Shown: piece by piece, positions 17,218-27,694 of the stretch
Position numbering within the stretch: the stretch's first letter is position 1
Layout: each line of letters opens with the position of its first letter
Assembly: GCA_035578155.1 (NCBI GenBank)
Contig: JAPWDM010000022.1
Location: 6,276,783-6,340,782 of the forward strand
Direction of reading: 5' to 3'
DNA from: Brachynemurus nebulosus
Taxonomy: Eukaryota > Arthropoda > Insecta > Neuroptera > Myrmeleontidae
Length of the DNA stretch: 64,000 bases
The notes under the pieces: generated by a model
What the model saw: only the letters and a program-made list of their open reading frames with translations
The model's database searches: none
What the model was told of the DNA's origin: nothing
Made by a program: the position numbers and the translations under genes

Positions 17218-18202
17218 TATCGCGCGTTTTCTGTCACAACCTCGTATAAGGATTTTTGACGGTTTTGAGTTAGAAAGTCATAGGGTCTATTCGTACCGCA
17301 CCAAGTCAAAGTGTCTTGCTCTTACTTTTAAGAACATTACACTTGTTTTGAAGAACTTTTGTCTTACTTTGAAGATATTTGTATGTTCCTGTCTCACTTT
17401 GATACGATGATTGTAGCATACATAGTTTATAGTCAGTAATAGCGTTCGGTATACATCGTACATATCCTTCACCCTTCTCTCAAGAACACGGAAAGTGAGA
17501 CAGGAACATACAAATATCTCCAAAGTAAGACAAAAATTCTTCAAAACAAGTGTAATGTTCTTAAAAGTAAGAGCAAGACACTTTGACTTGGTGCGGTACG
17601 AATAGGCCCATACATGTACATAATACACTTCCCCATGTGATGCACTAAGAAATATTGCAAAATAGTTAATGGAAAAATAATTATTCAATTTAAAACAAAC
17701 TTGTACCACATGAACTAAATTTAGTTTTCTGACAAAACCTGGTATATGGTATACGAGTTTGTGTATATGGTATACTTGGGTATGCTGATAAAAATGTTAC
17801 TATTTCAAAAAATAATTTTACACAAACTCGTATACCATATACCAGGTTTTGTCAGAAAACTATCAGAAAAAATGTAGTTTCGAGAAAAACGCGTTTAAAA
17901 TTTAAGTTATTGGTTAGACTATCGAAATATGTAAAAAAAAAAAAAAAAACGATTTATTTTACAAACTCGTATATTGAAAAAAAAAGTGGACAGCAAACTC
18001 GTATTTAGTAAAAACATCGATAGCTTGTAATTTAAAATATTTAAATGCCTGCTTCATGTCTAAATAGGTAGCAAACATCAAAAAGTGTAACATACATAAA
18101 TCTTAAATTCATAGTGATGAATATACAGTATTTAATATGTTTTTTGTGTTTCCTGAAAACTGTGATTTTTGATATACGAGTTAGAGACAGAAAACGCGCG
18201 AT
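17218..18202. mobile_element. Element with ATATCGCGCGTTTTCTGTC ends, about 985 bp
   Basis: ATATCGCGCGTTTTCTGTC at the left is inverted at the right (GACAGAAAACGCGCGATAT), next to CTCGTATA-type subterminal words. A second internal inverted repeat (17721-17763 with 17820-17863) carries CAAAACCTGGTATATGGTAT. A partial inverted relative is at 60240-60530. A foldback is inserted at 17283-17609. Confidence 0.65.
17283..17609. mobile_element. Foldback element, 327 bp, arms about 115 bp
   Basis: It starts GGGTCTATTCGTACCGCACC and ends with its inverse, CGAATAGGCCC. The arms are almost identical and run to TCCTGTCTCACTTT on both sides of a 90-bp loop. ATA flanks both ends. The related copy at about 60455-60475 lacks the insertion: it reads TTTCTAACTC on one side and TACATGTATAAATAA on the other with only a few bases between. 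Confidence 0.88.
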
Positions 18203-18216
18203 ATGTAACAATTATA

Positions 18217-19168
18217 TTAGGTTGGCAAGAAAGTTTTGTCGTTTTTTTTTTTTTTTTTTACTTAAAATTCAATTTTTTAAAGTTTATGTTTAAATGAACA
18301 TCAATTAATGAGGTATTGTCCACCGCTTTCTACAACCCTCCTCCATCGATCAACAATTTTTTCTATTCCCGATTTGAAGAAAGTCTTATCCTATGAGCTT
18401 AGGAAGTTCGTTACTGCCATTTGAACATCATGAATATTTTGAAAGCTTTTATCATCAAGAAAATTTTGCATGGAGAGGAACAAGTGATAATCAGATGGAG
18501 CTAGATCAGGTGAGTAAGGAGGATGGGGTAGAACCTCATATCCAAGCTCCTGGAGTCGCTACGTCGTCCTTAAAGCCGTATGTGGCCTAGCGTTGTCATG
18601 CTGGAAGAGAAACACCTTTGTGATTATGCAATGTTGGACGAAGTTCACGGAGTAAACAAAGCCAAGTTTCTTCAAGTGGTTCTCGATCGTTGTATGCGTA
18701 GTGTGAAACTTCTTTGCGATCTCTCTAGTGGTCAACAACGGTTCGTTACACACTATAGTGTCTTCAAAACATAATCATCAAGTTTTTTAGGTCTTCCGGA
18801 GCGAGGTTTATCTTGAAGAGACATGTCACCTGACCTAAACTTTGCGAACCATCTTTGGACGCTACGAACGTCAATCTTAGATGACCCAAAAACAGCACAC
18901 AAATTTTTATGAGCTTCCGTAACATTAAGCCCAAGTTGGAACCCATAAAGTATAGAATGGCGTAAATGAATTTTTTCAAAGTTCATATTTAACGTAAATT
19001 TTTTCACCGTCAAATCCCCAAAAAATAGTCTAATCTACAAATTGAAAAACCAACGATATTAGTTTTCAACTAATACCAAAATGATCCAAATCGGACAGAG
19101 AGTAACGAAGGAATGGGCGAACAAAATTTGTTTAATTGAAAAACGACAAAACTTTCTTGCCAACCTAA
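18217..19168 (-). mobile_element. mariner element, 952 bp, deleted
   Basis: The TIRs TTAGGTTGGCAAGAAAGTTT and their inverse end the element, with TA duplications at 18215-18216 and 19169-19170. The length is below the roughly 1.3 kb of complete mariners. Confidence 0.95.
18301..18986 (-). pseudogene. mariner transposase, frameshifted and deleted
   Basis: From ATG 18984-18986 the N-terminal helix-turn-helix region is readable (VTEAHKNLC, DVRSVQRWFAKFRSGD, DKPRSGRPKKLDD). A one-base shift near 18753 moves the frame to a second HTH part (TTREIAKKFHTTHTTIENHL). The text then jumps to the second catalytic Asp (FQHDNARPHTA), so the first catalytic Asp region is deleted. The third Asp is present in HPPYSPDLAPSDYHLF, but in-frame TAG codons lie before and after it. 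The natural end is TGA 18301-18303. It cannot make transposase. Confidence 0.92.
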
Positions 19169-19271
19169 TAATAAAAAAACAATGTAATTACATAACAACA
19201 CGGATGTTTTTCTTTCCTTATTTACTTCTCTAAATTTACCCTTTTGCTACAGTAGCGCCGCCACTATTTAC

Positions 19272-19496
19272 GCGACGCAAAGATTCTCACTCGCGCCTCT
19301 GGTGGTAAAATTAAAACTAGTATCAAGTAAAAATATACGTATACGTGTAATTAGGGACCTAAAATTATAGTAATCCGCACACCATTTGTATAATACATAC
19401 ATATTTCTATGACAATTAAACGTATACAAAAAATTTTACTTGATACAGCTTTTAATTTTAAAAAACCAGAGGCGCTGGCGTAATCTTTGCGTCGCC
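19272..19496. repeat. Foldback MITE, about 225 bp
   Basis: GCGACGCAAAGATT, GCGCCTCTGGT, AAAATTAAAA and TATCAAGTAAAA on the left recur inverted on the right, giving arms of about 65 bp. Confidence 0.75.
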
Positions 19497-19504
19497 AATA
19501 TGTA

Positions 19505-19700
19505 GTTTCACCGGATCCGTACGGCATAATGAGGGGGTACAAGGGGGTCTATCATGCACCGGGCGCGCTGGACGCCACTCGCAGAAAGGCGCCAAATGTG
19601 AGTCAAAGCGGTGCCAAATATTACTATACGTATTTCTGATAGAGGAGGGGGCGCCAATAGTGTCGTACTCCGGGCGCCAGTTTGTTCGCTACGCCACTGC
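19505..19700 (+). repeat. Dispersed repeat GGGGGTCTATCATGCACCG...GGGCGCCA
   Basis: A collinear relative lies at about 36745-36830 plus 38083-38155, interrupted there by a 1.25-kb element. A diverged end is at about 38365-38425. This copy (CCAAATATTACTATACGTAT) preserves the uninterrupted target. Confidence 0.75.
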
Positions 19701-19900
19701 GGATCCGGTTACCGAAAATACTCCAGCAACCTATTTTAGAATTTGAAATGTGTGATACATTACTTCCTGACTTTCGCCTATAGAAAATGTAGATATTTGT
19801 GTACAGTTTCACATGGTGGTACATCGCTCCGTCATGAATCATTCGAATGAAATTTGTAGAGAATACAGATAAAATGTGTTTTGTGACATATTACTTGATA

Positions 19901-20380
19901 CAGTCGGACTCATGTATTTTCAACTCATGTATTTTCAACACCATCTATTTTCAACTGATTTTACTCACGTATTTTCAAGTTTTTGGTCCCCACTTCTCAC
20001 GCAATACTTTAATACAGAAAAATAACTGTCAGATTAACTGATCGACCACTAGTGGTTTTATCCTATAATCCTACAATATATGATTTTATTTCATTTGAAA
20101 TTCCTAAAAAAATGATTTTACTACAAGTTTATTACACTTTTTTCATGTTTCACTTTTTTGTTTATCATAATATGTTACTTGACATTCTGTCATTTTAAGG
20201 TTATTTACTGGGGAAGTACACGTGACTACTGTTATTGTGTAAAGATTTACGCGGGCTTTTTGTGATTGGTTCTATGTCTGTCAAGTGGTTCTATGATTGC
20301 CACGGAGTGAGGATGAAGGAGAAGTTGAAAATACATGAGCGGATTAGTCCCGACAGGTTGAAAATACATGAGTTTGACTG
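19901..20380. mobile_element. Pogo/Tigger-type MITE, 480 bp
   Basis: CAGTCGGACTCATGTATTTT at the left pairs with AAAATACATGAGTTTGACTG at the right; TA lies on both sides. The phrase ATGTATTTTCAAC is repeated near the left end and inverted near the right. Confidence 0.82.
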
Positions 20381-20689
20381 TAGGGAGTTAAAGTATGATA
20401 AAGGAAATACGAGAGGTCAAAAATACGTAATTTTTGCGTGACGGATAGATGGCTAACAAACTCTATTTCTTTTACGAAATATCAGTAAAAATACGCTGTC
20501 AATGGGGTGTGGCACACAGCTTCCTCGTACTCGTAAGACTTTAAAACAGTATTCTACCAAATATATATACCGTGAAATTATATTTTCGCCTTAAAGTTCA
20601 TAAAAAATTGTTGTAACTCAAAATACTTAAAAGGCTAAATTATAAAATAATAGCAAAAATATTTTAGAAACTAACCCCCAAAATACTTT

Positions 20690-21160
20690 AAAAATTTGAG
20701 CGAAGTGGGACTAGGAGTAAATAAGATATTGACATTTAATGGTGTTTCATGGTAGCGCCGCGGATACTATTACTTCAAATGCAATGAAATTTGTAGGGGA
20801 TCATCTAGGAACCAGACCGCATAATTTCTGACTATTTCATAAAAAAGAATTGAATAGTTCAGAAGTTATGCCACTTGGTGCAATTTAGTATATTAATGGA
20901 ATGACATGGTAGCGGTGTAGCTACCGTTACTCCGATTTCGATTAAATTCATAGGGGACCATCTAGGAACCAAACTGCATAATTTCTGAATTGGTGCAAAC
21001 CGGCGACACACGGACAGACAGACGGGCGGATGGACCGACAACAAAAACGTAAAACGTCCGTAAAAAAATTTATTTTTGGGGGAAAAAATTTTTTATTTTT
21101 CAAAAATGATCACAATGCTTTCGCTACTTTAGTAGTCTCGGAAGCAAAAAGGAAAACTCG
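20690..21160 (+). repeat. Dispersed repeat with GGACAGACAGACGG
   Basis: Collinear with about 54220-54572: GAGCGAAGTGGGACTA, GGTAGCGCCG, TCTAGGAACCA-type, GGACAGACAGAC, ACTTTAGTAGT-TCGGAAGCAA. The two copies differ in length; the second runs into a (TA)n tract. It overlaps the presumed 3' UTR of DOHH. Class unknown. Confidence 0.65.
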
Positions 21161-21287
21161 CCTGTATATTAGCTTTCTGCGTATTCAATTTAGTGAAAAA
21201 CGCTGTAAATGTAAAAAAAATAACAGGAAACAGGATGTACTAAAATATGCTGTAAATTTTTTTTTTTATAAACATAACTTTTATATT

Positions 21288-22266
21288 TTAAGATGAAATT
21301 TCAACTAATGTATTTGCATACTGAAATTCAGGACTGTTCTCATATTCACACATATCCAGCGCGATTTCACAGCTTTCTTTAACCACTCGTTTATCATCTT
21401 TTACATACTTATTAAGAATTTCAAAGCAATCAGATGTTGCGATTGCACCTAGTGCTTCGGCACATTCATGACGAACCATTTCATTTTCTTCTATATTGGC
21501 TAACGATTCTTTCAAAAACGGTATACTATTTGCATCTTGAAGTTGTCCCATTACAAATGCAACTTCATGTCTAAAAAGAGCACTTTTCCCTAATTTTAAG
21601 GCAGCACCTAGTGCCTCAATTGCTTCTTTACTACCATCGTTACGAAGTGAGAACATGGCACGATATCGTTCAAATAATGACGCTGATTCATCTAATAGTA
21701 TTGATTTCAATGTTTCTATACTTTTAATTGTTGAAGAAGGTGCTGGATCTACGGACATGTACGGATTAGTTGAAAGATCTTCTTTATCTTTTCTATCAAA
21801 CCATTTGATTCGATCAATAGCAATATTACAGGTTTCTGCTACTTCAGCTATTGGATCTTGAGCATATTTTTCAAGAATTGGTAAACATTCAGGAGAACCA
21901 ATGGCTCCCATGGCTTCAGCTACGAAAATAAATTTCCAATAGTAGTAAATAGGTTTCAACGTTTCAACAATAGCCAATTTTATACGTACCTGCTTCATGT
22001 CTCACCATAGGTTCTTGAGTTTTATCCTCTAAAATTTGACTTAAAATTGGTAGTGCTTTAACATCTTGCATTTGACCAAGACAATAAGCTAATTCATGTT
22101 TAAGTAAAGCAGAATCGTCTTGAAAACATTGTTTTATGCCATCAATTGCTACTGCACCACCAATATTTCTTAATGTAAATAAAGCTCGAAAACGTTCTTT
22201 TAGAGGTCTGTTTTTGTTATTTAGAACATCGCAAATTTTTTTAATATTTTCTTCAGAAGTAATCAT
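21288..22266 (-). CDS. DOHH: Deoxyhypusine hydroxylase, two exons, 302 aa
   Basis: It hydroxylates deoxyhypusine on eIF5A in the cytosol, the last step of hypusine formation. Exon 1 is 21990-22266 (start ATG 22264-22266) and exon 2 is 21288-21919. The borders GCAG|GTACGT and TTCGTAG|CT join in frame to exactly 302 codons, the usual length for animal DOHH. The protein is a HEAT-type repeat dyad. The four iron-ligand His-Glu pairs are all present at about residues 57-58 ([13 protein letters not shown]), 90-91 (PMVRHEA), 210-211 ([13 protein letters not shown]) and 243-244 ([14 protein letters not shown]). The two halves carry matching [11 protein letters not shown] and [11 protein letters not shown] repeats. 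Nothing is missing. The intron is only 70 bp. Neighbours are all repeats, so there is no functional context. Confidence 0.96.
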
Positions 22267-22326
22267 TTTTTTAATAATATTTCACAGACAAGTATCTCTT
22301 TTGAAAAAATTTCATAAATTTCCTGT

Positions 22327-22850
22327 CATAGAACACTAGAAGCCCACCATGTCCCTGCCACTTGTTTTCAAGGACGGGCCAATGACTGTCACAGTTTGCT
22401 AGGTGGCGCTGATGGAAGGGGAGTATACTAAATAGAGTTGGGACATGTGAGCATTTTTCATCAAATGGATGTCAAAATTAATTATCATATGATTGAGTAC
22501 AAAAGTATCGTTACCAAGTTATGTGTTAACGAAAAATTAAAATTTTTTAATTTAGTTAATCTTTCTAGGTTGAGTTGAAGTATTTTTTTAAATATTTAAT
22601 TTATTTCCAATTTATTTTAGATGAATCTGATGAAAAATACCGAACTATCGAAACTCATGTCCCGACTCTAATTTTAACTCCCTGTACATCAACGCCATCT
22701 GGTATATTAGTTACAGCGGGTCAGAATACGGTCCATTTTTTTATAATGGACTATATGCAGAGTGGCAGGGACATGAAGCCCACTAATATCAAAAAAGTGT
22801 AGCTCGCTTGGTGTCATTTGTTTGTCAGACACAGCTTAAGGCATGTAGTC
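22327..22850 (+). repeat. Copy of the GTGTAGCTCGCTTGG repeat, split by a hAT MITE
   Basis: The 5' piece at 22327-22347 and the 3' piece from 22776 are contiguous in the copies at 12583 and (inverted) 39165. Confidence 0.8.
22348..22775. mobile_element. hAT-like MITE, 428 bp, with 8-bp target duplication
   Basis: The ends CATGTCCCTGCCACTT and AGTGGCAGGGACATG are inverted. AAGCCCAC flanks both sides (22340-22347 and 22776-22783), and the eight-base duplication points to the hAT superfamily. Non-coding. Confidence 0.9.
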
Positions 22851-23411
22851 AGTCGGTATCAATCACCGAATCCACTACGATTGTTATGTATTGTAAGACC
22901 TTTGTTACTTGAGCTGCACGTTGCTCTTTGCTCTATCTCATAATACGTGTTTTGTAATTGTGTGTGTGAATACGCACACAGAAGCAAACATCAAACCAAC
23001 ACCACTGCAAACAATATGTACCTACACAACATAGTAATGCGAAGTGGGGATGATTTTAGATCACCTGACGGCTACAGTTGGAATACTACCTATTATATTT
23101 TAGTTTGGCACCTTGTTTCCTTTTTTTTAAGGTTAAAATAATGGAGTATTATAAGATGGAGATCTTACTTATATGGGAGGAATTGACAAAATTGGTCACG
23201 AAAATGGTACATATAAGGCTTTCTTTTTTTACCACTCGTGGCGTTAATAATCTCAAAACACTGATGTGAATATAACGAATATAGTAACATAAAACGGATA
23301 AAATAGAATGTAAATACAGTACTTATTCTCAAATGGAAACACGTGGGGGCTGCGGAAATGAGTGTTTCCATTTGAGAATCACCAATTGATGATATTTAAT
23401 AATTAATGTTC

Positions 23412-24027
23412 GAAATCTTGCGGTGCTGACAGGACCGTACTTATATTTTCAAAACTTGAAACGTTAAAAAATCGGGATAAATACATTTTTTTTAAAAATT
23501 GTATCGGTATATTCTCTATTAACCATCAGCTGTTAATAAAAATTAGTTTCAAGTTACAAAAAAGCGTTATTTTACAAAAGTACAAAAATTTTAACTTTTT
23601 TAAATTAAAATTGTTGAAAATTTGACTGATTGACTGTAACTTAAAACTTGTTAATAAGAAAATAAGCTGTCATTTAAAAAAAAAGATTTTTAAGAAAACA
23701 AAATAATGTGTTGCCTCTCTCACATTTTACTGGAAGAAAAAAGACAATTGATATACATAAATCATTTACTTATAACATCAAAACATACCTTACACAATAC
23801 ATAAAATTAAAATCGGATCAAGCAAGTTTTGTGACAACAAACGTATACACGCATATATAAAATATATTCAAAACATATCAGTATAAGAGGATATTGTCCG
23901 TATATAGGCATCCATAATTACCTGTTGTATATATTTAAAATCGCATCAAAATGTTTTATCTAAAAAAAATAAACAATTTTTAATACCTTAAAAAAATAAA
24001 GACAATACTGTCTGCCCCGCAACCTCT
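23412..24027. mobile_element. Probable nested element in the left arm only
   Basis: The right arm reads GATATTTAATAATAAGG without interruption, so this 600-bp segment is an insertion. Its ends resemble each other inverted (TCGAAATCTTGCGGTGCTGACAG versus TCGAAGAGGTTGCGGGGCAGACAG). Non-coding. Confidence 0.55.
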
Positions 24028-24776
24028 TCGATCACTATTAATAATAAGGAAATACATATAGAAAATACATATGTATGAAATGAACTTTTATAGTTTAAAT
24101 TACTTTATACGGAGGATATCCAATGGTACTGACTCCGATTTTACATAGTGACGTCAGCGAATTATATAATATACAATATAAATGATGCGACGCAAAATAA
24201 AAATTCTTAAGTTTATTTTAAAAACGATCGAAAAACCCACTTTATAACTGAGTTGAACATTGAAAAAGATTCTAGAAGATTCTATTCAAAAGCTAACAAA
24301 GATAATATAGAAGCTCGCGTTTCCATTTGAGAGTGTTCCATTTGAGAATAAGTGCTGTACCGCTTTCGTATCTTACGAACACGAGTGCCATCTTTGATTT
24401 AGACACTTTTTTCGAGTGATAGCGAGAAGCAGCGAGTGTGTTCCATTTAGAAAACACAGACGCACTGTGTGTGAATTTTTTTTTCATCAAAAAACTACCT
24501 ACTTATTTTTTCTTTTAATATCATTGCAAAATTAACCTTTTTGCAATTTCGGAACAAAAGGAACTAATAGCAAGTCCCTAGTCCCACTTTTAAGCCAATC
24601 AATAAACAGAATTTATAGAGCATCACCAACCGGCAATCAAAATTTAATAAAATTAAATAGCGTTGCTAGGTAATTTAAAATAATAAACAAATTCAAACTT
24701 GTAGATAAAGACAGAGTTGTATTGTACAATTGGACTGATTTGTTTAAAGTATACTTGATGTAATATTTATTACATA

Positions 24777-25939
24777 CAGATCGTCTCATAATATAGCCTC
24801 ACCAAGAATTTTTATATTTCACTCACAATATTTTAGAGAAACAGGTTAGCCAGTAATACGTTAGTCGTATAAGTATTTTGAAAATGTTTTATTGTGTAAA
24901 TAAAAATATGCAGTATTTGTTTTAATAAAATAAACGCACAAACCAATCCCAAAAGTTATATCAAAAACATATAAAATTAATATAATTTTTTGTCCCATAA
25001 TATAGCCTCACCTTTCAAAAATTACGTGTAATTTTAAGAATTAATAACTGGTTGAGCCTCCTTTACTTTCCACTATTTGTGAAATTTTTGTTGGAATATT
25101 TTCATATAAATTCCTCACATATTCCAGTGGAATTTTGCGCCAGTTACATCTAATATTTTCCTTCAATTTTTTTTGAAATTATATTGTTTCCCGCCGAGGT
25201 TTTACAGGGCGTAGAGTAGATATTTCAGTAGGATAATGTCCCAGTTCACAAATTACGTATACAAATTATGTCCTGCAATAATTATAGTCGCATTTGCTCA
25301 AAAATTAACATTATATTATTTCATTAAATTTCACCCGTCTCACCCTTGTTACCTGCTTCAAGAAAAATACCTAGAAACTGGCTTTACGCTTTGTCTAGTA
25401 GTATAATCAGTATAATATAATAGTATTTATTGGTCTGTGGTTTTACACGACCAGCAAGATCACCTGATCTCAACATTTTCGAAACGGTGTCGAGTTATTA
25501 GTCCCATAACGTATACGACGGCGGGAAACAATAATATAATTTCAAAAAAAATTGAAAGAAAATATTAGACGTAACTGGTGCCAAATCCCACTGGAATATG
25601 TGAGGAATTTATATGAAAATATTCCAACAAAAATTTCACGAATAGTGAAAAATAAAGGAGGCTCAACCAGTTATTAATAATTAAAATTATATGTAATTTT
25701 TGAAAAGTGAGGCTATATTAGGGACAAAAAAATATATTAATTTTATGCGTTTTTGATATAACTTTTGCGATTGGTTTGTGCGTTTATTTTATTAAAACAA
25801 ATACTGAATATTTTTATTTACAAAATAAAACATTTTCAAAATACTTATACGACTAACGTATTACTGGCTAACCTGTTTCTCTAAAATATTGTAAGTGAAA
25901 CACAAAATTCTTGGTGAGGCTATATTATGAGACGGACTG
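24777..25939 (+). mobile_element. Tc1-like element rearranged into a palindrome, 1163 bp
   Basis: The ends CAGATCGTCTCATAATATAG and (inverted) CAGTCCGTCTCATAATATAG are flanked by TA at 24775-24776 and 25940-25941. The arms are about 420 bp: 24777-25195 is an inverted copy of 25512-25939, including the end of the transposase gene. Normal Tc1 elements have TIRs of tens of bases to about 200, not arms containing coding sequence. Confidence 0.88.
25225..25677 (+). pseudogene. Tc1-type transposase, C-terminal remnant
   Basis: Readable pieces in order are the second-Asp motif as QDNVPVH-like (AGGATAATGTCCCAGTTCAC, about 25229), the third-acid motif PARSPDLNIFETVW-like at about 25448-25490, and the end KENIRRNWCQIPLEYVRN followed by IPTKISRIVKNKGGSTSY and TAA 25675-25677. 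Frameshifts and stops (for example TAG after VSSY) separate them. An inverted copy of the last part sits in the left arm. Confidence 0.85.
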
Positions 25940-26773
25940 TATAATTTGAATGACATGTAAATAATTTTTTTTTTACCTTTTATTTTAACTATGAAGATTA
26001 GACAAGGAGACGAAACTCAAAATATTCAAAAAAGTGTCTACATCAAAGATGGCACTCGTGTTCGTAGGATACGAAAGCGGTACAGTACTTATTTTCAAAT
26101 GGAAACGCAAGCTTCTATATTATCTTTGTTAGCTTTTGAATAGAATCTTCTGGAATCTTTTTCAATGTTCAACTCAGTTATAAAGTGGGTTTTTCGATCG
26201 TTTTTAAAATAAACTTAACAATTTTTATTTTGCGTCGCATCATTTACATTGTATATTATATAATTCGCTGACGTCACTATGTAAAATCGGAGTCAGTACC
26301 AGTGGATAGCCGCCGTATAAAGTAATTTAAACAATAAGAGTTTATTTCATGCATATGTAATTTCTATGTATTTCCTTATTATTAAATATCATCAACCGAC
26401 ATTGATGATTCTCAAATGGAAACACTCAGTTCCCCAGTCCCCACGTGTTTCCATTTGAGAATAAGTACTGTATTTAAATTCTGTTTTATCCGTTTCACTC
26501 TTTAACGGCCGGTTTTACAAACCGAGTTTAAACTGAGTTTATTAGTTAAACCAAGTTTAAGTAAATCAGACCGTTTTACATATTGAGTTTATTTGTTAAA
26601 CTCAGCTTATATTTAAACTACCAATCAAGGTGGCTTAAATCATTTAAACTAAGCTTACCTACTTAAGATCATAGAAAAGATATAACTACTTAAGATCTTC
26701 TCTATGGTTGAGGTCGTTTTTAGGGATTCGATTATATTTTTATATTTCTCTACTAGAGCAATTAAATACTCAA

Positions 26774-27158
26774 TCATGGTGACCACATTACTGGAAAACC
26801 TGGAAGTGTCAGGGAATTCTAAACTTTCTAGAAAAATCAGGGAATAGTCAAAGAATTTTACCAGAAGACTGATTGATAAAATTGATTTTTATAATTTTGT
26901 TTATTTAGGGAAAAAACTTCAATCAATTTTTCACTTGTTTTGAGATTAGATTTAAAAATTGGCGCGGACTTCTTTTTTTTTGCTCGTCATTTACTTTTTT
27001 AAGAAAGTGTTAAAAAGTTATTAAGAATTTTTTTTTAGCTTTTTGGGATAAAATAGGGGTGGCATTTTTCACAAAATAGATAAGGAATTTTTTAATAAAA
27101 TTTCTGGAAAACCTGGAAAAGTCAGTGAATTTGATCTTTAAAAATCTGTGGCCACCAT
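26774..27158. repeat. Possible MITE with CATGGTGACCACA ends
   Basis: CATGGTGACCACA at the left and TGTGGCCACCATG at the right. CTGGAAAACCTGGAAGTGTC and CTGGAAAACCTGGAAAAGTC occur near each end in direct orientation. No target duplication seen. Confidence 0.5.
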
Positions 27159-27255
27159 GCGTTAATTTCATTACTCGTAAAATTTACTGATCTTTTCTTT
27201 TCATTTGTGTCATTTATTATTTTAAATTTCTTTTTTTAATTTTATTTAATATATA

Positions 27256-27681
27256 AAAAATAAACTCGATAGAAGTTTATGTTTAAAAAAAATTTATTTT
27301 CACAAAAAATTACAAGTTGAAAAAATAATAATTAAACAGTTTTAAATTTGATACAAGTTAAAAGTATTATAATAATATTTACTTTACCACCGCGCGGTGA
27401 TCGAGTTAATAAGTAGTTGACTCCGGTGAGCTTGGCTTGAACAACTGTTATTTGTCCTAACTTTGTCTTGACTTATATACAGCTGAATTTCCTGTTACCT
27501 TTTGAAATGACATTGGTTGTGTATCCTGTAGGTATAGTTAATGGATATTAGTTCGTACATTGTGCTACCTTTCTCTTGAAATTTGTATGACATTGGTTAC
27601 ATATCCTATGGGTATTATTAATGAGGTAGTTTAAAGATTAGTTGATGTTTTATTAAGGTGGCTAATCCAGAATTCATAACT
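27256..27681 (-). repeat. 3' LTR of the errantivirus
   Basis: 426 bp, matching 32419-32844 base for base as far as I can read. Confidence 0.93.
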
Positions 27682-27694
27682 CCTCCCTCCTTAA
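27682..27694 (-). other. Polypurine tract
   Basis: On the minus strand AAGGAGGGAGG lies directly before the 3' LTR start AGTTATG. This is the plus-strand primer site. Confidence 0.8.

Larger units (their letters stand above)
23289..26496. mobile_element. Large inverted-repeat element, about 3.2 kb, with two nested insertions
   Basis: The outer arms begin AAACGGATAAAATAGAAT at the left and end with the inverse at about 26496. They continue through TTCTCAAATGGAAACACGTG. The inner arms, about 24020-24420 and 26025-26385, match over roughly 380 bp: AAGGAAATACATA, GTGACGTCAGCGAATTATAT, GATGCGACGCAAAATAAAAA, AAAGTGGGTTTTTCGATCG inverted, and CTCGTGTTCGTA. The left arm is interrupted by about 600 bp (23412-24027). 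The centre holds a Tc1 derivative. Confidence 0.8.

Noticed and set aside
17287..17709. 140-codon minus frame
   Set aside because: It is produced by reading through both arms of the foldback; the two halves are inverse copies and no domain is present.
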